The notes beneath the pieces are model-generated. The model did no database searches, was not told where the DNA came from, and saw only the letters and a list, made by a program, of their open reading frames with translations. A DNA stretch of 64,000 bases from Myoxocephalus aenaeus (lineage: Eukaryota > Chordata > Actinopteri > Perciformes > Cottidae), in contig JBAMJR010000040.1 in NCBI GenBank assembly GCA_038501785.1, forward strand, positions 5,064,001 to 5,128,000, in the 5' to 3' direction. Below are positions 23,037 through 35,805 of this stretch, piece by piece (within the stretch, counting starts at the first letter, position 1; each line of letters opens with the position of its first letter). A program made the position numbers and the translations under genes.

Positions 23037-24850
23037 AGATGTCGTCTGCCCGTTGGCCCAGAGCTTCCAATTTCTTGGATGTATTTTCACAGGACCACAA
23101 TGACCATACAGTGAAATGGGATGCCAACCATACACCACCAGCTGATAGGAGACAAACCCAAATGCTCCTGACTGGAAATGGATGATCTCAGACCAACATC
23201 AGCCATTCATTTTACTGGGCACCTCACCACAGAGTTGAGCTGTTGTTCAATGTAGATCGAATAACGGGCAAGCTGCCAGTAGGCTACTACGGAAATGTGT
23301 GAATGCATCTTTAAAGTAGAGATGTCCACTACTTATATGAGGCACTCCAAAGTACAATAACAACTTTATTAAATGCTACTTTCATGAGAAATTAGATAAT
23401 CTCAAGTGGTGACTAATCCATCGCCATGTCGCATTAAAGGATACCAAGGAAATCATGGCACTAATGCACACTGATGTATGGTAACTAACCCAATATGTGG
23501 TCCCAATGTCACAGAAAGTGTCATGATGAAATGACCCTTAAAAGTTATTCAAAGTAGTCACCAGCCATGAAAGACCGAGGCACAGGATCTTTAATATCCA
23601 TACCACTCCTAATGTCAACAATGGAAAGCTGACACAGAAATGTGCAGTCATTGAGCTAATCTTCAGGAATGTAAACCTGCATATGGCAAGCCAGTTTTGA
23701 AGTCTCTGTTGGGAATGAGATTGGGACCGTAGCTGGAAAAAGACACAGCAAGTCAGCTTCCATCATGAGTGATGAAACAAAAAGCAAAACAGAAAACAAG
23801 CAATACTCTCTATCAAGTTTAAAAGTTAAAAAGAAGCAGTCACTTCCAACTGCATCAAAATGTACTGATGAAAACAGCCCCCACTTAGTTCACATTAACC
23901 AGCACAAAGTAGCAGGACCACAAAAGCGATCAGCACCGTGTGTTACCTCCAGCTCCTTTGTACTAGTTCCAAAGAGGTCTCAAAACTGGAGGCACTGTAG
24001 CAGCGCCCTTTGACAGCAGTTGAGTGTTCCAGTAAAATTGGAGATGTACAGCTGTTATGATTCTATTCTGTTGATATACTCTCAGTGAAGATGTGTAAAA
24101 AAAAAAAGGCCCCACAAGACAGACATTGCCTCGAAAACCACTGAAGCTCAGGATGCAATTCTTCAGGTTGCATTTCCTTCTCTGCTGAGGTTGGACTTCC
24201 TCCTATTCAATGGTGGTATAAAAATCAAGAGTTTAGAGTAGAAACCCACTGGGTCAGAGTCAAATGAAAGAATAATAAATTGGCCACCACCACACTGGGG
24301 AACACATGAGGAAATAGTTAATGACACCACTCGTCAACACCAATGTGTGCACCACAAAAGTGGGCTGTACTGGCTAACATCAGATCCTTCTCACCAACCA
24401 GTACCAATATGACAGAAACCATGCATGGTCTCTCCTCCTGAGCTGAAGGTAATGAAGGACCTTATAGACAACACGCTGAAAGAGGATAAACCTGCCTGTT
24501 CTGCTTTTATCTATACACTGGTAATGATTCTCAGGAAGGTGAGTGAACGCAAAAGATGCTTATACCCATCCCAGAATCCAAGAGATTCTCTGGCACAGTT
24601 TTCTCCTCCGTGGGTCTAAATAGCAGATACTTGCAGCTGTCATGTTCTACATACACCCTGACAGGCACTGTTTGTTCCAGGTCAGGATTAGGCCTATTGG
24701 ACTGAAGAAAACTCTCAAATGGCATGGAGGATTAACAAGGGTCACATTTATTTGTGCACCTGGACATCATCCTTCATTTCTATAATGTTAAAGCTATGCA
24801 AGCATCAAACCACTTCCCTCCTTCCTCCGGTCCAAACAAAAACGTGACCG
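23037..24850 (+). other. unrecognised degenerate tract
   Basis: Plus-strand frames here read as protein for short stretches (for example 23040-23190 and 23765-24013) and then break at stops. I do not recognise any domain. Its position just upstream of a decayed LTR-retrotransposon pol fragment suggests the same or an older element, but this is inference. Confidence 0.3.
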
Positions 24851-25560
24851 TAGGAAGAGCAGTAACACCTTCTCCGGTGTGGGAAGGTTTTCCCCTGTTC
24901 TCCATGTTTCTAAGACTATTCTGCCTCAGAATTGGAATGTTTGGTTGTGGTTTGTCTTTTGGAGGAATGGAGAACTGGTCTGAAAGGCTGCCACTGTACT
25001 GTGGTGACTTAACCCTCGTGTTTAAAACTGCTCAACACAAAACTAAGCTAATCAGGTGGACACTAAGGCTCCAGGAATTTACATTCAGGGAAAGTACACC
25101 CCAGTGCCAGGTACTCTCACTAGCCCAGACCTGCCCTTCATACCACCCCTAATTTCTGCCTCCTCGGAGTTGTCAAGAGAGCTTCCAATTTTCAATTCTA
25201 AAAGGAACAGCAGGGGAACTCTGAATGTGCCGCTGCATCAAAAGATTGTGGGAAATGGGGAAGTAACTGTCAATTCAACCACTTCATTCAGCATAATAGA
25301 GTACCTTATTCATTGTGTTGTCACACCATTCCACACAATCCATTACCAACTTTACATACTTTCCAGTTTTGATACGGACATTTTAGAGTGGATTTCCATT
25401 CAGCCCTTTATGCCCACTCTTTGGTCGATGAAGACTGCGAACCTGATCTACTGGCCACAGTTGAGTTGGGATATTCAACACCATGTACAGAACTACCAAG
25501 TGTGTCAACTATACAAATTTGAAGCTACAAATTGGGGAGAAAAAGTCTACAAGACCTAGT
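24850..25560 (+). pseudogene. decayed LTR-retrotransposon pol fragment (RNase H end and integrase zinc domain)
   Basis: Plus-strand frames contain KTKLIRWTLRLQEF (about 25040-25080). This is the typical end of the RNase H domain of Ty3/gypsy-type pol, where a K-RW-LRLQE(Y/F) motif is usual; a frame change follows before GKYTPVPGTL. Further on, IYWPQLSWDIQHHV followed by CQLYK (about 25448-25520) fits the HHCC zinc-binding start of integrase (usually YWP-M--DI--HV--C--CQ). The first Cys position of the pair is occupied by Tyr (NYQVCQ), another sign of decay. Order RNase H then integrase agrees with Ty3/gypsy. LTRs were not identified. This is an inactive genomic relic with frame breaks. Confidence 0.55.
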
Positions 25561-26042
25561 CCATCAGAAGTCTGCCTCAAAGGAGGAGTCTATAGAAGGA
25601 TTGCTTCTTTAATTTTATTCCGTGAGGTCCTGAGCTTGATGAAGATCGCCAATCCTTCAAACCTGCTTGACTAACTGACTCATGGTCTAAAGTCAGCATC
25701 CCCTGTACATACTTGAAATAGTCGATGCTGTGTGTTTGTAATCTGCAGATAGCGATGGGGGGCCGTATTATTTTGAGTTTTTTTGTGGGATTAGTGGGAA
25801 AGGCTGGAGAGGAAATTTTGAGTTTGGTACCATATTGTTTGTGCTGAACTGAGTTTTGGAACACACGGAGAATTTAGGAAAGTATTTTTGGCTGGGTGGA
25901 TTGAACACTCATTGAAACAACCAATGAATTGTTGGGTTTTGTTTTGTTTGTGTCAGTCATTTATTTAAAATCTGTTTGCCTCATTGCTGTGTTAACTTGT
26001 TGCTGTGTGTTATATTGCTAAGGCGTGACATTAGCATGCTCG

Positions 26043-26114
<72 letters not shown>

Positions 26115-27700
26115 ACCTTCTTGGTTTTTGCTTTGCTTGTGTCAATAACAACCCACTACTGTATGTTTTGCCTCCTTTCTGCATTGCTGTGGTGATATTG
26201 TGTGTTCCATTGCTGACATTGATCTCATATCGTGTGGGCTTTGTCTTGACTTGGCAATCGTCCACCCAAAATTGTGATTTTGTCAGATGTGATTTGCAGC
26301 CCTTAACAAGTGACTGTCAAATCGCTTCCACAATATTCTGCCTTGTGTGGTTATTTTCATTTGTCAGGATATTGCATTGTGCCTTATTGCTTCATTATTT
26401 CTCATCCAAGAATGCTGGTCAGGGACAACATTGGATTATGATTGCTCACCCTTCCTGTGTATCCTTATCAGCCAAACCCCGATCAGCCTGATTGACACAG
26501 ACAAGCGGCTTGTCATATGTGCTCCAATCCCTTCAGCCTGGTTTGGGTCCACAGACAGTCTATAATCTATCAACCAAATGTCTCTAGTATTAGGGGAATT
26601 TTGTATATGATATACAGCCTTTTTGATGAACTGTGACAAAAGCTTTGTCTTTTTGCACATACACTTAATAAACTGTGAGTTGTAGAAAGAGGATTGTTGA
26701 AGCAGTTACCCTTTCAGTTCTGGATTATAGGAATGCAATTTATAGTCATGCTGCTGTCTCCACTCTGAGAGCTTTACATCCTGTTTACTATTCTGCTCTT
26801 GTGTTCATTAAAGGAGATCATTAAAACACTCAGCACTACATTTTGTACAATAAGGTCAGTTGGCCTTGCCACTTAGATGTAATAACTGCAGCAATTATTC
26901 ATCTTCGATGCCCTTGCTGTAAAATTCCATCTCATATTTCATCTTTGCCACTGTTTTACAAACTGAACTCTTTCCGGTGATTTTGCTGGTGCTACACCTG
27001 CTCTTAATAATATTACACAATAAAAGTATAATGTGCAGTGATATTTCAAATATGACCATCTAATTTAAGAAAAATAATCAAATAATTTTGAAAACTGTAC
27101 TCATGAAAAAATATTATATTTGTGTATAGACTGCAAACCTCAAACACTAATAAATTCTCTTACAACTTTACTAAAATAAAGTGCTCTGTTTCAGTTTTTC
27201 ACATTATTTTTCATTATTTAACTGTGTCTATGTGAATACTGCATCATTATGAGGACTCTTTTTGAAATTTATTTCCGCAGTGTCAAGTTCATCAGTCAAC
27301 TTTTCCTCTCTTTATTGAGGGGGTAAATGAAGGCTGCTGTATGGGCAAAGAAACATAATATACTAGGAGGATCATTTTCTTCCCGATTTATTCAGACAGG
27401 GTGACGTCGTGAAAATGTGATTTAATCATTCCATCCTGCAACTTCATGTCCGTGTGAAATAGACTCTCCTTCATTATAAAATAAGGCTCATACAGGGTAA
27501 AGCTTTGAAAATAGCTGTCACTTTAGCAAGACTAGTCAAACATGTTCTTTGTGTTGCTTATAGATCTGTGGTTCATTTTGAAATAAAAAGCTGCAGGAAA
27601 AACTACAACCCAACCAAACTCAGTTCCAATAGACACATTTCTTCTGTGTTCATCTCTTTCTTCCTTTACTGTATTTGTCTGCATCTATAATGAATTACTT
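25560..27700. other. AT-rich tract, possible remainder of the retroelement
   Basis: No supported gene. It contains a long CA array (26044-26111), around which a false open frame of 171 codons arises. An AATAAA follows at about 26667. The sequence after the integrase fragment may hold the rest of the element and an LTR, but I could not match two ends. Confidence 0.5.
26044..26111. repeat. (CA)n microsatellite
   Basis: Pure AC run of about 68 bp. Confidence 0.97.
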
Positions 27701-29200
27701 TATATGAAAGTCACGAACAGGACCGGTGATAAAGAGCAGCCCTGACGGAGGCCAACACCCACCGGAAACGTGTCTGACTTATTACCGAGGATACAAACAC
27801 AGCTCCTACTGCAGGCGTACAGAGACCGGATGGCCCGTGCCAACGGGTCTGGCACCTCATACTCCCGCAGCACCCCCCACAAAACCCCCCGAGGGACCCG
27901 ATCGAAAGCCTTCTCCAAGTCTACAAAGCACATGTAGACTGGTTGGGCAAACTCCCAGGACCCCTCCAGTTGTCTTGCGAGGGTAAAGAGCTGGTCCACT
28001 GTTCCACGGCCGGGACGGAATCCACACTGTTCATCTTGAATCTGAGGTTCGACAAGCGGTCGGAGCCTCCTTTCCAGAACCCTGGCATAAGCTTTCCCCG
28101 GGAGGCTGAGCAATGTGATACCACGTTAGTTCGAGCACACTCTCCGGTCCCCCTTCTTGAAGATGGGAACCACCACCCCGGTCTGCCAGTCCATGGGCAC
28201 TGCGTGTCAGCCAAGACAGCCCAACAATGTCCAGCGCTTTCAGCATCTCAAGGCGGATCTCATCCACCCCCGGCGCCTTGCCACCAAGGAGCTTTTTGAC
28301 TACTTTAGCGACCTCTGCCAGGGATATGGGTGCAACCACCCCAAGGACTTCAGGCGCTGCCCCCACTCCAGGGGACATGTTGGCCGGGTTTAGGAGTTCC
28401 TCAAAGTGCTCTTTCCACCACCCGACGATGTCCCCAGTCCGGGTCAGCAGTTACCCCCTTCCGACCACAGCTACTAGCGGGCGCGTCCACAATAGAGGCT
28501 TTGAACATGGTCCACTCGGATTCCATGCTCAAACATGGTGTTGGTTATGGACAAACTGTGGCTAGCACAGAAGTCCAACAACAAAACACCGTTCGGGTTC
28601 AGATCGGGCAAGCCGTTCCTCCCAATCACCCCCTGCCAGGCTTCTCTGTTATTGCCCATGTGAGTGTTGAAGTCCCCCAGGAGAACTATGGAGTCGGCAG
28701 ACGGCGTCCTTTCCAGGACCCCTCCCACCGACTCCAAGAAGGCCGGATACTCTAAAATGCTGTTCGGTGCATAAGCACAAACAACCGTCAGAGCCTTACG
28801 CCCCGCAACCCGTAGGCGCAGGGAGGCGAGTTCTCCGTGGAAAACTCCAACACAGCGGCGCTCAGCCGGGGGCTCGTGAGTATCCCCACTCCCGCCCGGC
28901 CCCTCTCACCCTGGGCAACTCCAGAAAAGAACAAAGTCCAACCCTTCTCCAGGAGCTTGGTTCCAGAGCCCCGTGCTGTGCGTGGAGGTGAGCCCAACTA
29001 TATCTAGCTGATACCGCTCCACCTCCTGCACCAGCTCCGGCTCTTTCCCCGCTAGCGAGGTGACGTTCCACGTCCCTAGAGCTAGTCTATGTTGCCGGCG
29101 ATCGGCTCGCCCAGGCCTCCTGCCTGGCCCGTCGCCCGGTCTACATAGCACCCGACCCCGATGCTTGTCCACAGGGTGGTGGGTCCACAGGGTGGCTGCT
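27700..29200 (-). mobile_element. non-LTR retrotransposon remnant (APE endonuclease and reverse transcriptase), minus strand
   Basis: Read on the minus strand, the 5' end near 29200 leads into LALGTWNVTSLAGKEPEL (start of an APE-type endonuclease, about 29080-29030). Next come [13 protein letters not shown] with [16 protein letters not shown] (about 28690-28530). After a deletion come reverse-transcriptase motifs: LLGGKAPGVDEI (about 28290), CGFRPGRGTVDQLF, FVDLEKAFDRVP with the first catalytic Asp, and LRQGCSLSPVLF. The sequence stops at about 27700, before the expected FADD box, so the RT core, thumb and 3' end are missing. Several frame changes are present. The family is an abundant fish LINE; the clade cannot be fixed by eye. 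It is dead. Overlapping plus-strand frames are shadows. Confidence 0.9.
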
Positions 29201-30670
29201 CCATGAAACATAATGAATGTAATCATGAAAGCAGAATGTATTATTTTAATGTTAATGATAATTAGTGCATACATCTATAACATTCATTATTTTACACATA
29301 CTGTAAGTTATTTACATGCTCAGAGCATCATGCTTGTATGTAAATTACACGTGCTCGACCAAGGTCTTTCTGCCAAGTTTAATTTATGTTACTGTGTCCT
29401 GTTCCACTAAAAAGAGAAGTATCCATTAAACCATGAAGATGAATAATATGATTTATGCATTTGGTAAAAGCTGCCTGGTGTATATCAGAGTGGTGGACAG
29501 TTTTGGTTTGTTAACATTTCCATCTGTATTTGTCACATCTCTTTTAATTTATATATTTTTCTCTGTCGTACCAGAGCATTACATTCACCAAAAGAGGGAA
29601 AAACAGGGAGAAACAAAGCAGCACATCTGAGTGTGACTGAGGGATTTTACACAAAGCATCCTTCTGTTTCATACTCATAAAACTATAAAGTAAAGTTTGG
29701 GTGTAAAAACTAGAAATAAGCATTTTGCATCGGGATGCTATTTCATTGTTCTCATAGTTTTAATGTTTGCTGTCTTTGGAAGATAGAGTTAATCTTCAAA
29801 GGTATTGATTATGCTGTTGAATTGCTGACACTTTCCATGAAAAAGACCACATTCCATCTATTGAGTGAAATTGTAGGGCAGCTCAAAGTCTGTTTGTGAT
29901 CCTAGAGCCCGCAGCTCTTTTTGAAAATGAGAATTGTATTTTTTCAAAACTGTGCTATCTCCTCATCCACAGTTCCAATTTAATTCATTTAAATTGTTAA
30001 AGTGCCGCAACCCTTGTGAGAAGAGACGTGTGGTTTTACATTAAAAAAAAGATTGTTAAGTTTGAATAATTCCGTAAACTCCTTAAAATGACTAAGCGAT
30101 AATAACGTTTCACTAAAACATTCATAAGTACCCCCTTACAATTGTGAAGCGAGACCAGACGTAGTTTTTTTTTTGGGGGGGGGCGTTCCGTGATCCTGCG
30201 ATTTCATTGGTCCTCAGACTCTTCTGAAAGCTCGTCAGACGGGACATGCGGAAGTAGGGGATCATTTACATATGTGACAAAGTGATGGTGTTGGTGAACT
30301 GAATAGTTTACTATTTTCAGCGTGAGATTAATTTAATTTCCTCCAGAATTATGGACGAGAACACCGGCTTTAAGATTGTAGTGGGTACATAGTTTTTATT
30401 TTCAGAATTTTTTGAATAAAATCCCACCCACGGTAACTGCAATATGGATGACTTAATATGCATAACACAAGAGTTTTCCACTCTTTGCCTAGTAAAGAAT
30501 TTCTGCCATGTTGCAAAATATATTATAGCAACTTAACTGCAGATTTAGTCCATCTATTTGTTGGAAGTTGTAGTCCCTTATGATTGACAGTTTTTTATAA
30601 TTCAGCTGTATTAATTTAATGGAACAGAATATACTTGATGCTAGCAGGTTTTTAAAGCTCACATATGTAC

Positions 30671-30704
<34 letters not shown>

Positions 30705-30834
30705 GTATGTGTGTGTGTTTTAATATGAAATCTTAACCTCATCCATTTGGAGACATTGGTGTAAGTGCCTCAAACAAATGAGACTATCGCAGAGTATTTT
30801 GTGTAGAAACCTCTACACAACATTTAATTTTTTT

Positions 30835-31025
30835 CATTTAGCTGACACTTTTATCCAAAGCGACTTACATTTTTTGCTCTATACCCATAGACACATCAAG
30901 GGGGAGCAATTAGGGGTTAAGTGTCTCTCAAGGACACATCGACATGGGCTAGCGGAGCCAGGGCTTGAACCACCGATCCAATGATTGAAAGACGGGCATG
31001 CTTACCACTGAGCCACAGTCGCCCC
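30835..31025. repeat. teleost dispersed repeat (TTATCCAAAGCGACTTACA type)
   Basis: Begins TTTAGCTGACACTTTTATCC and AAAGCGACTTACA, and ends CACTGAGCCACAGTCGCCCC. This beginning and end are familiar from a very common interspersed repeat in fish genomes. Class is not assigned with certainty. Confidence 0.65.
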
Positions 31026-33275
31026 ACAAAGAGGAATCAATTGTTGGGTAGCAGAAAATGTTTTATACTCTTCAGTAAACGGAGGAAAAAATCTTTCACG
31101 GAGGTTTTTGGAAACAGCTTTTGTGTTTGGGTCAGCTGCTGATCAGATCGCATGTTGTGAGGTGTAACTGAAAAAGACATTTACAAGGCTGGTGCCTTTC
31201 ATGATGACTCCATTACCATTAGTATTTGACTGTGTTTGTGTGTGTGAATTACATCTTTGTGTAGCTATCTGTTCGGCTAAGGTTAAGAAAGTGGTGTGTA
31301 ATTGTGGTCCATTTACCATGATCCAAAAATGTCGTAACTTTTTTCATACAATAAACTTGATAAGAGAGAAGTACGGCATCTAATACAGGCTGTTAACACT
31401 TATAGGTAAGCAAGCATGAAGCCTGTAAGTCTAATTTATTTATGCATTATTGTTGCTTCATTGGTAAACACATATTAACATAACTATAGAACAGAGTATA
31501 TGTAAAATCATTTTGTTGGGATTTTGAATTTGTATGTCTCTGAAATAAACATCCCTTGCAGGGTTTAAGAACAAACAAAACAAAACTCTTAGACTGTTCA
31601 CATCTAAAATAACTGGGAGCCAGGAAGGTTAATCTTTTCCTTAAGTTCCACAAAAGTCAACAGTGTTATCTTTTATTAAGTCCCCACTTACTGTAATCTG
31701 TTTATCTGACCATGAGGAAAGGATTTAAATCCAACGCCAGGTGGGAAAATCATAATTCAGGGACAAAGGTTTAAGAAGCCGTGTTACAATAACCCTCAAA
31801 TGTCTTTGTCACACCTTTTATCATATTATGTGACAAAAAGTTTCCATTAACAAAAACTATGACCTTATTTTGAGATTTGTAATCAACCTTGTTGTACAGG
31901 CAGCTGAAGCTGAAGCCATGCCAATCTTATTCTCATTATTTAAATTCATTTAGATTTTAGAAATTAGAAAATCTGGGTAAATAAAGCAAGGCAATACATT
32001 AAGTTTGGTAAACTCAACTGGACGTTGACGTTAAGGGGGAGGAATTTATTTATTTATAATTTAGCCAGACATTTGTTTTATTTAAATGGTGCAAACAATT
32101 AAAGTATTGGGGTTACACACATAGCAATGTCATCTGCATATAATCACATTTTTGTTGAACACTTTGATCACATTCAGTACTGCTACTGGTCTGTAGGGTG
32201 AGCATTTATCAGCCTTTTTTTCAGTATCACTGATAGCATAGTAGATTTTTATATTTACTTGTTAATCAACACATGTAGTTAACCTACACTCATGGTGTTT
32301 ACTATTCAGTGTTAAATATTTAATTGGAAGTCTATGACGCATGGACATCGCTCAGTGGATAATTATTAGAATAATTATTATCCGTTCATGTGAATGAGCC
32401 TGAGACCGCGGCCAGACTGATGACCGGGAGGCAAGGTTAAAGGAAATACTAATGCACTTGCTCCATGGGCCCATGGATGTGTAAGATTGCTGGAAGAGGT
32501 ACGTTTTTCACTTGGCAGTCTAATGCGTGACTGAGCAACTTTCATAGGAATTAACCTAAGCCTGCCTCCCTCGCTGTATCCAGTTCTCTTCATACATCCA
32601 TGCTATCGCTAAGCTGAATACCTCTTTTTAAGCACCCATGGTATACACACACAGTGCTGGTTGAAAAACAGAAAAGTAGTTTGCTGTGTATTTTCTGTAT
32701 TATGTTTAGAACTCTATCTGCCATGGTTCTGTAATTTGAAACCTTTGACCAAAGATAGGGGGGGTCACAACTACTAATCCACTGAAGGAAATGTATGTGA
32801 TTTTCAGCGAGATTCTCAAATTAACATTTAACCTTATGTAGTGTGCAGAATGATGGGATCATGATGTGGACACCTGCTGTGCTCACATTTTCTCGTTGAA
32901 ACTCTTGAGTAGTCCCGGCAAAGACAGCATAGAATTATAATGTCACAACGTACAGTAATGAATAGCTATCCAATTTCATGATGGAAAGTCACAACAGCCA
33001 CCCCAATAGGCGGTTTGGTATGTGAGTGAATGTCTGCATGTCAATGAGGTAACTTATTGTTGAACTGTGACTATTGACGAAGATCCCAGTAACTCCTCAG
33101 TGTCTTCAGGCAGGAGCCACATTGTCCACCAGGGCCTCCTCTGATTCAGTTGTAACAACTGCACTGATTCACCATATAATTTTCCCTCAGCCTGTGATAA
33201 AGCCTCCCACTCCCACCCAGCAGGTGTGTCCATGGATGTGTGTCCCCCCTCCCCTGCTGGCTTTGGCCCAGGGGC

Positions 33276-33282
33276 TATAAAA
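33276..33282 (+). promoter_or_regulatory. TATA-like box, weak
   Basis: TATAAAA preceded by a GC-rich stretch (CCCAGGGGC) and followed by GCAGCATTG resembles a core promoter. No coding exon can be linked to it downstream with confidence; the tentative exon at 38303 is 5 kb away. It may be chance or part of an old LTR. Confidence 0.2.
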
Positions 33283-35460
33283 GCAGCATTGCTCCCCAGG
33301 TAGTCACACATCTGAAGCAGACGTAACAAATATTTCACCCCCATTCACCCTGAAGTTCTACTGTGAAAGACGAATGCCTTCAATAACAAGCCAGCTCTCT
33401 GCAACAACATAGGGTTTGTGTACCTGCCTGTTGGAGCACAGTCCCTCAGCTGCCATTAGGGCCGAGTACCAGCAAGTGTGAAGGAAGCAGAGAGACGAGC
33501 TGGACATGCAGCCTCTATTGACTTTATCATTCCCTTTTGCATGGGTGGACATTTCCCCACTCTCTGCCAATAGCGGCTTCTTGTACATACAGCCAACATT
33601 TTAGTAATTGCATGCAATTTTGCTTCATTATCAAGGTGGAAAAATGTGCAATGGAAAACTGTGTCTGAGCTTTTTTACAATGTGTCTGATGAATTGATGA
33701 TATTGCAGTGATTGCAGTCAACAGGGAGGTTGGATAGAGTTTTATATTATGATTGCACATGTGACTTTGTAAACCTTTTGTTGTTAAAGTCTATAACTCC
33801 TTCAGAGCAAAATAAGGGTTTGGTAATCACTGAAGGTGACAAAACCGTTTCTTTATGTCCTAGAATTGCGCATATGTGACATATTACAATTATATTGGGG
33901 CGGTGCTTATAACAAGGAAATTATTGTGACCATATAAAGAGTCACCTAGTTACCTCCTCCCTATAAAAGCTCATTTGACAGATTTGTGAAATGATTTAAG
34001 TAGATTTAATTGCAAAGTATACCATACAAAGAATAATTACATTTTAATTTAATTATGCACATACCGAAAATGACTTCACCACAACAAAAAACTAATTACA
34101 ATACCAAAAACTAATTGTATTTTCTGAAATAGCAGTGTAAATGTCTGTGAGCAAGTACATGTCGTAGATAATGTGGTGAGCCAACGTAAAATAGAATTTA
34201 CATTTGTTTACATTTGTTTCTAAATGTTATCCTTTTACTAAAACACTTAATTCAAATTATATGGGTTGTATTTTAATTAAATTAAAAAACAAAATGGCAT
34301 TCACATTTTTTATTATGTATTATAAGCTGCTTAGAGCGTCTCAATTCCCTCTCTGATAGCTATTGTACTATATATATATATACATGCAAGAGGTATGCTT
34401 TTCCCATGACCACGTTCATGCCAGTGTATATGCATCCAATACACAATTGGAGGTTGGTTAGAACAGCTTATCAGACATCGCCCAATCAGTGTTTTCCCAT
34501 TGAGCAGATTGGATTTCTGCTATGCATAACATGTACGACAGGGGCTCAATTTTGACAGTGCCACAAAAGTAAGCTCTTGGTAAGAATAAACAAACACAAA
34601 AGGGAGGTATTGATCTTGGTCATGCTCTCTCTGTCATCCTATTTCTGAAATAATAGGGATTTCCAAATGGAATTGTCTGTCACTGGCTCCGAGCTGTGAC
34701 AATGTTTTAATATTCATGTACATTCTTGTAATGAGCAAATCAAGTCAGATGTCAGTGTTTCACGGCAGAGGCACACTCCTACCTGGTAAGCATCCAAATG
34801 GTAGAGCACAAACAAACATGAAAAGGCATGTTGGTTATTTATGAATTCCACAGAAAGCTTACTCTGGCACCCATGGGAGAAAAGACTGGGCCTGGAGAGA
34901 AACAACAACTGGAGGCAGCAGGGGATCGGGTGAAACCTAAAAAATATGGATTATATCATTGACATCAAGGTTTTCCCTCCATTTCCAGATGTGGAGATTT
35001 GGTGTCTGCTCTGTCAAAACACAGGAGCGTCTATAATCTGCCGATAAGCCTCATTCTCAGGCTCCCCAGACAATCCTCATTTTATGATCTGCACCGTTCA
35101 GTCACTTATTGAGTTACAGGAACAACTGGAGCTAGACTCAAGTTCCTTTCCCTTTCCTTGTGGATGGCAGAATACTAAAGAGGGCTTTTGGAGCTGCTCC
35201 ATCACAGCTGGGAGAGCAGGTGGCGGGAAGAAGCCGTTGGGAAGCTGTGTTGGAGCAGACCGGATCTGTAGGCAGCCTCAGGTACTGCCGCTGTCTTGCC
35301 AAAATGACAGTCACAAATCTATCTCACATTCCCGCTCATAACTCCATATTTGGGTTATTTCTGTCTGTTTCTCTACAGAGAAAGAGGCTTTCGATCATCA
35401 TTTAGTTGTCTGATATTAATTGTAAGATGTTCTTCTACTGCACTGCATATGCAGTAGAAC

Positions 35461-35540
35461 AGGGATGTCCAAACTTTTTTCACCGAGGGCCACAAATAGA
35501 AAAATATACGAACGTCTGGGCCGCTCAGGTGAGGTGATTC
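35461..35540. mobile_element. solo end of a hAT-like element
   Basis: CAGGGATGTCCAAACTTTTT followed by CACCGAGGGCCAC is the typical start of a widespread vertebrate hAT (Charlie-like) family. The matching right end was not found; the AT array at 35572 and the Tc1 insertion follow. Confidence 0.5.
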
Positions 35541-35569
35541 ACAAAATGAATAAAATGAGGTCAAATATG

Positions 35570-35571
<2 letters not shown>

Positions 35572-35621
<50 letters not shown>
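35572..35621. repeat. (AT)n microsatellite
   Basis: Pure TA run of 50 bp between a hAT end and the left end of a Tc1 element. Tc1 elements insert at TA, so the array is a natural target. Confidence 0.95.
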
Positions 35622-35624
<3 letters not shown>

Positions 35625-35805
35625 TTTTTATATATATTATATACAGGTGCTGGTCATATAATTAGAATATTATCAAAAAGTTGATTTATTTCACTAATTC
35701 CATTCAAAAAGTGAAACTTGTCTATGATATTCATTCATTACACACAGACTGATATATTTCAAATGTTTATTTCTTTTAATTTTGATGATTATAACTGACA
35801 ACTAA

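Larger units (their letters stand above)
29201..35460. other. gene-poor intergenic tract, second part
   Basis: AT-rich DNA without supported genes. It holds a short AT/GT microsatellite (30668-30718), a dispersed repeat at 30835-31025, a 25-bp palindrome GATAATTATT...AATAATTATTATC near 32357-32381, and a TATA-like box at 33276. Open frames are short and lack domains. Confidence 0.6.

Noticed and set aside
25976..26491. 171-codon open frame with a long His-Thr run
   Set aside because: The run is translation of the CA microsatellite; no domain on either side.
27726..28755. Plus-strand open frames over the 27.7-29.2 kb region
   Set aside because: Shadows of the minus-strand LINE, whose endonuclease and RT motifs are clear.
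33054..33344. 96-codon minus-strand frame near a TATA-like box
   Set aside because: No domain, no splice context, and the box is on the opposite strand.
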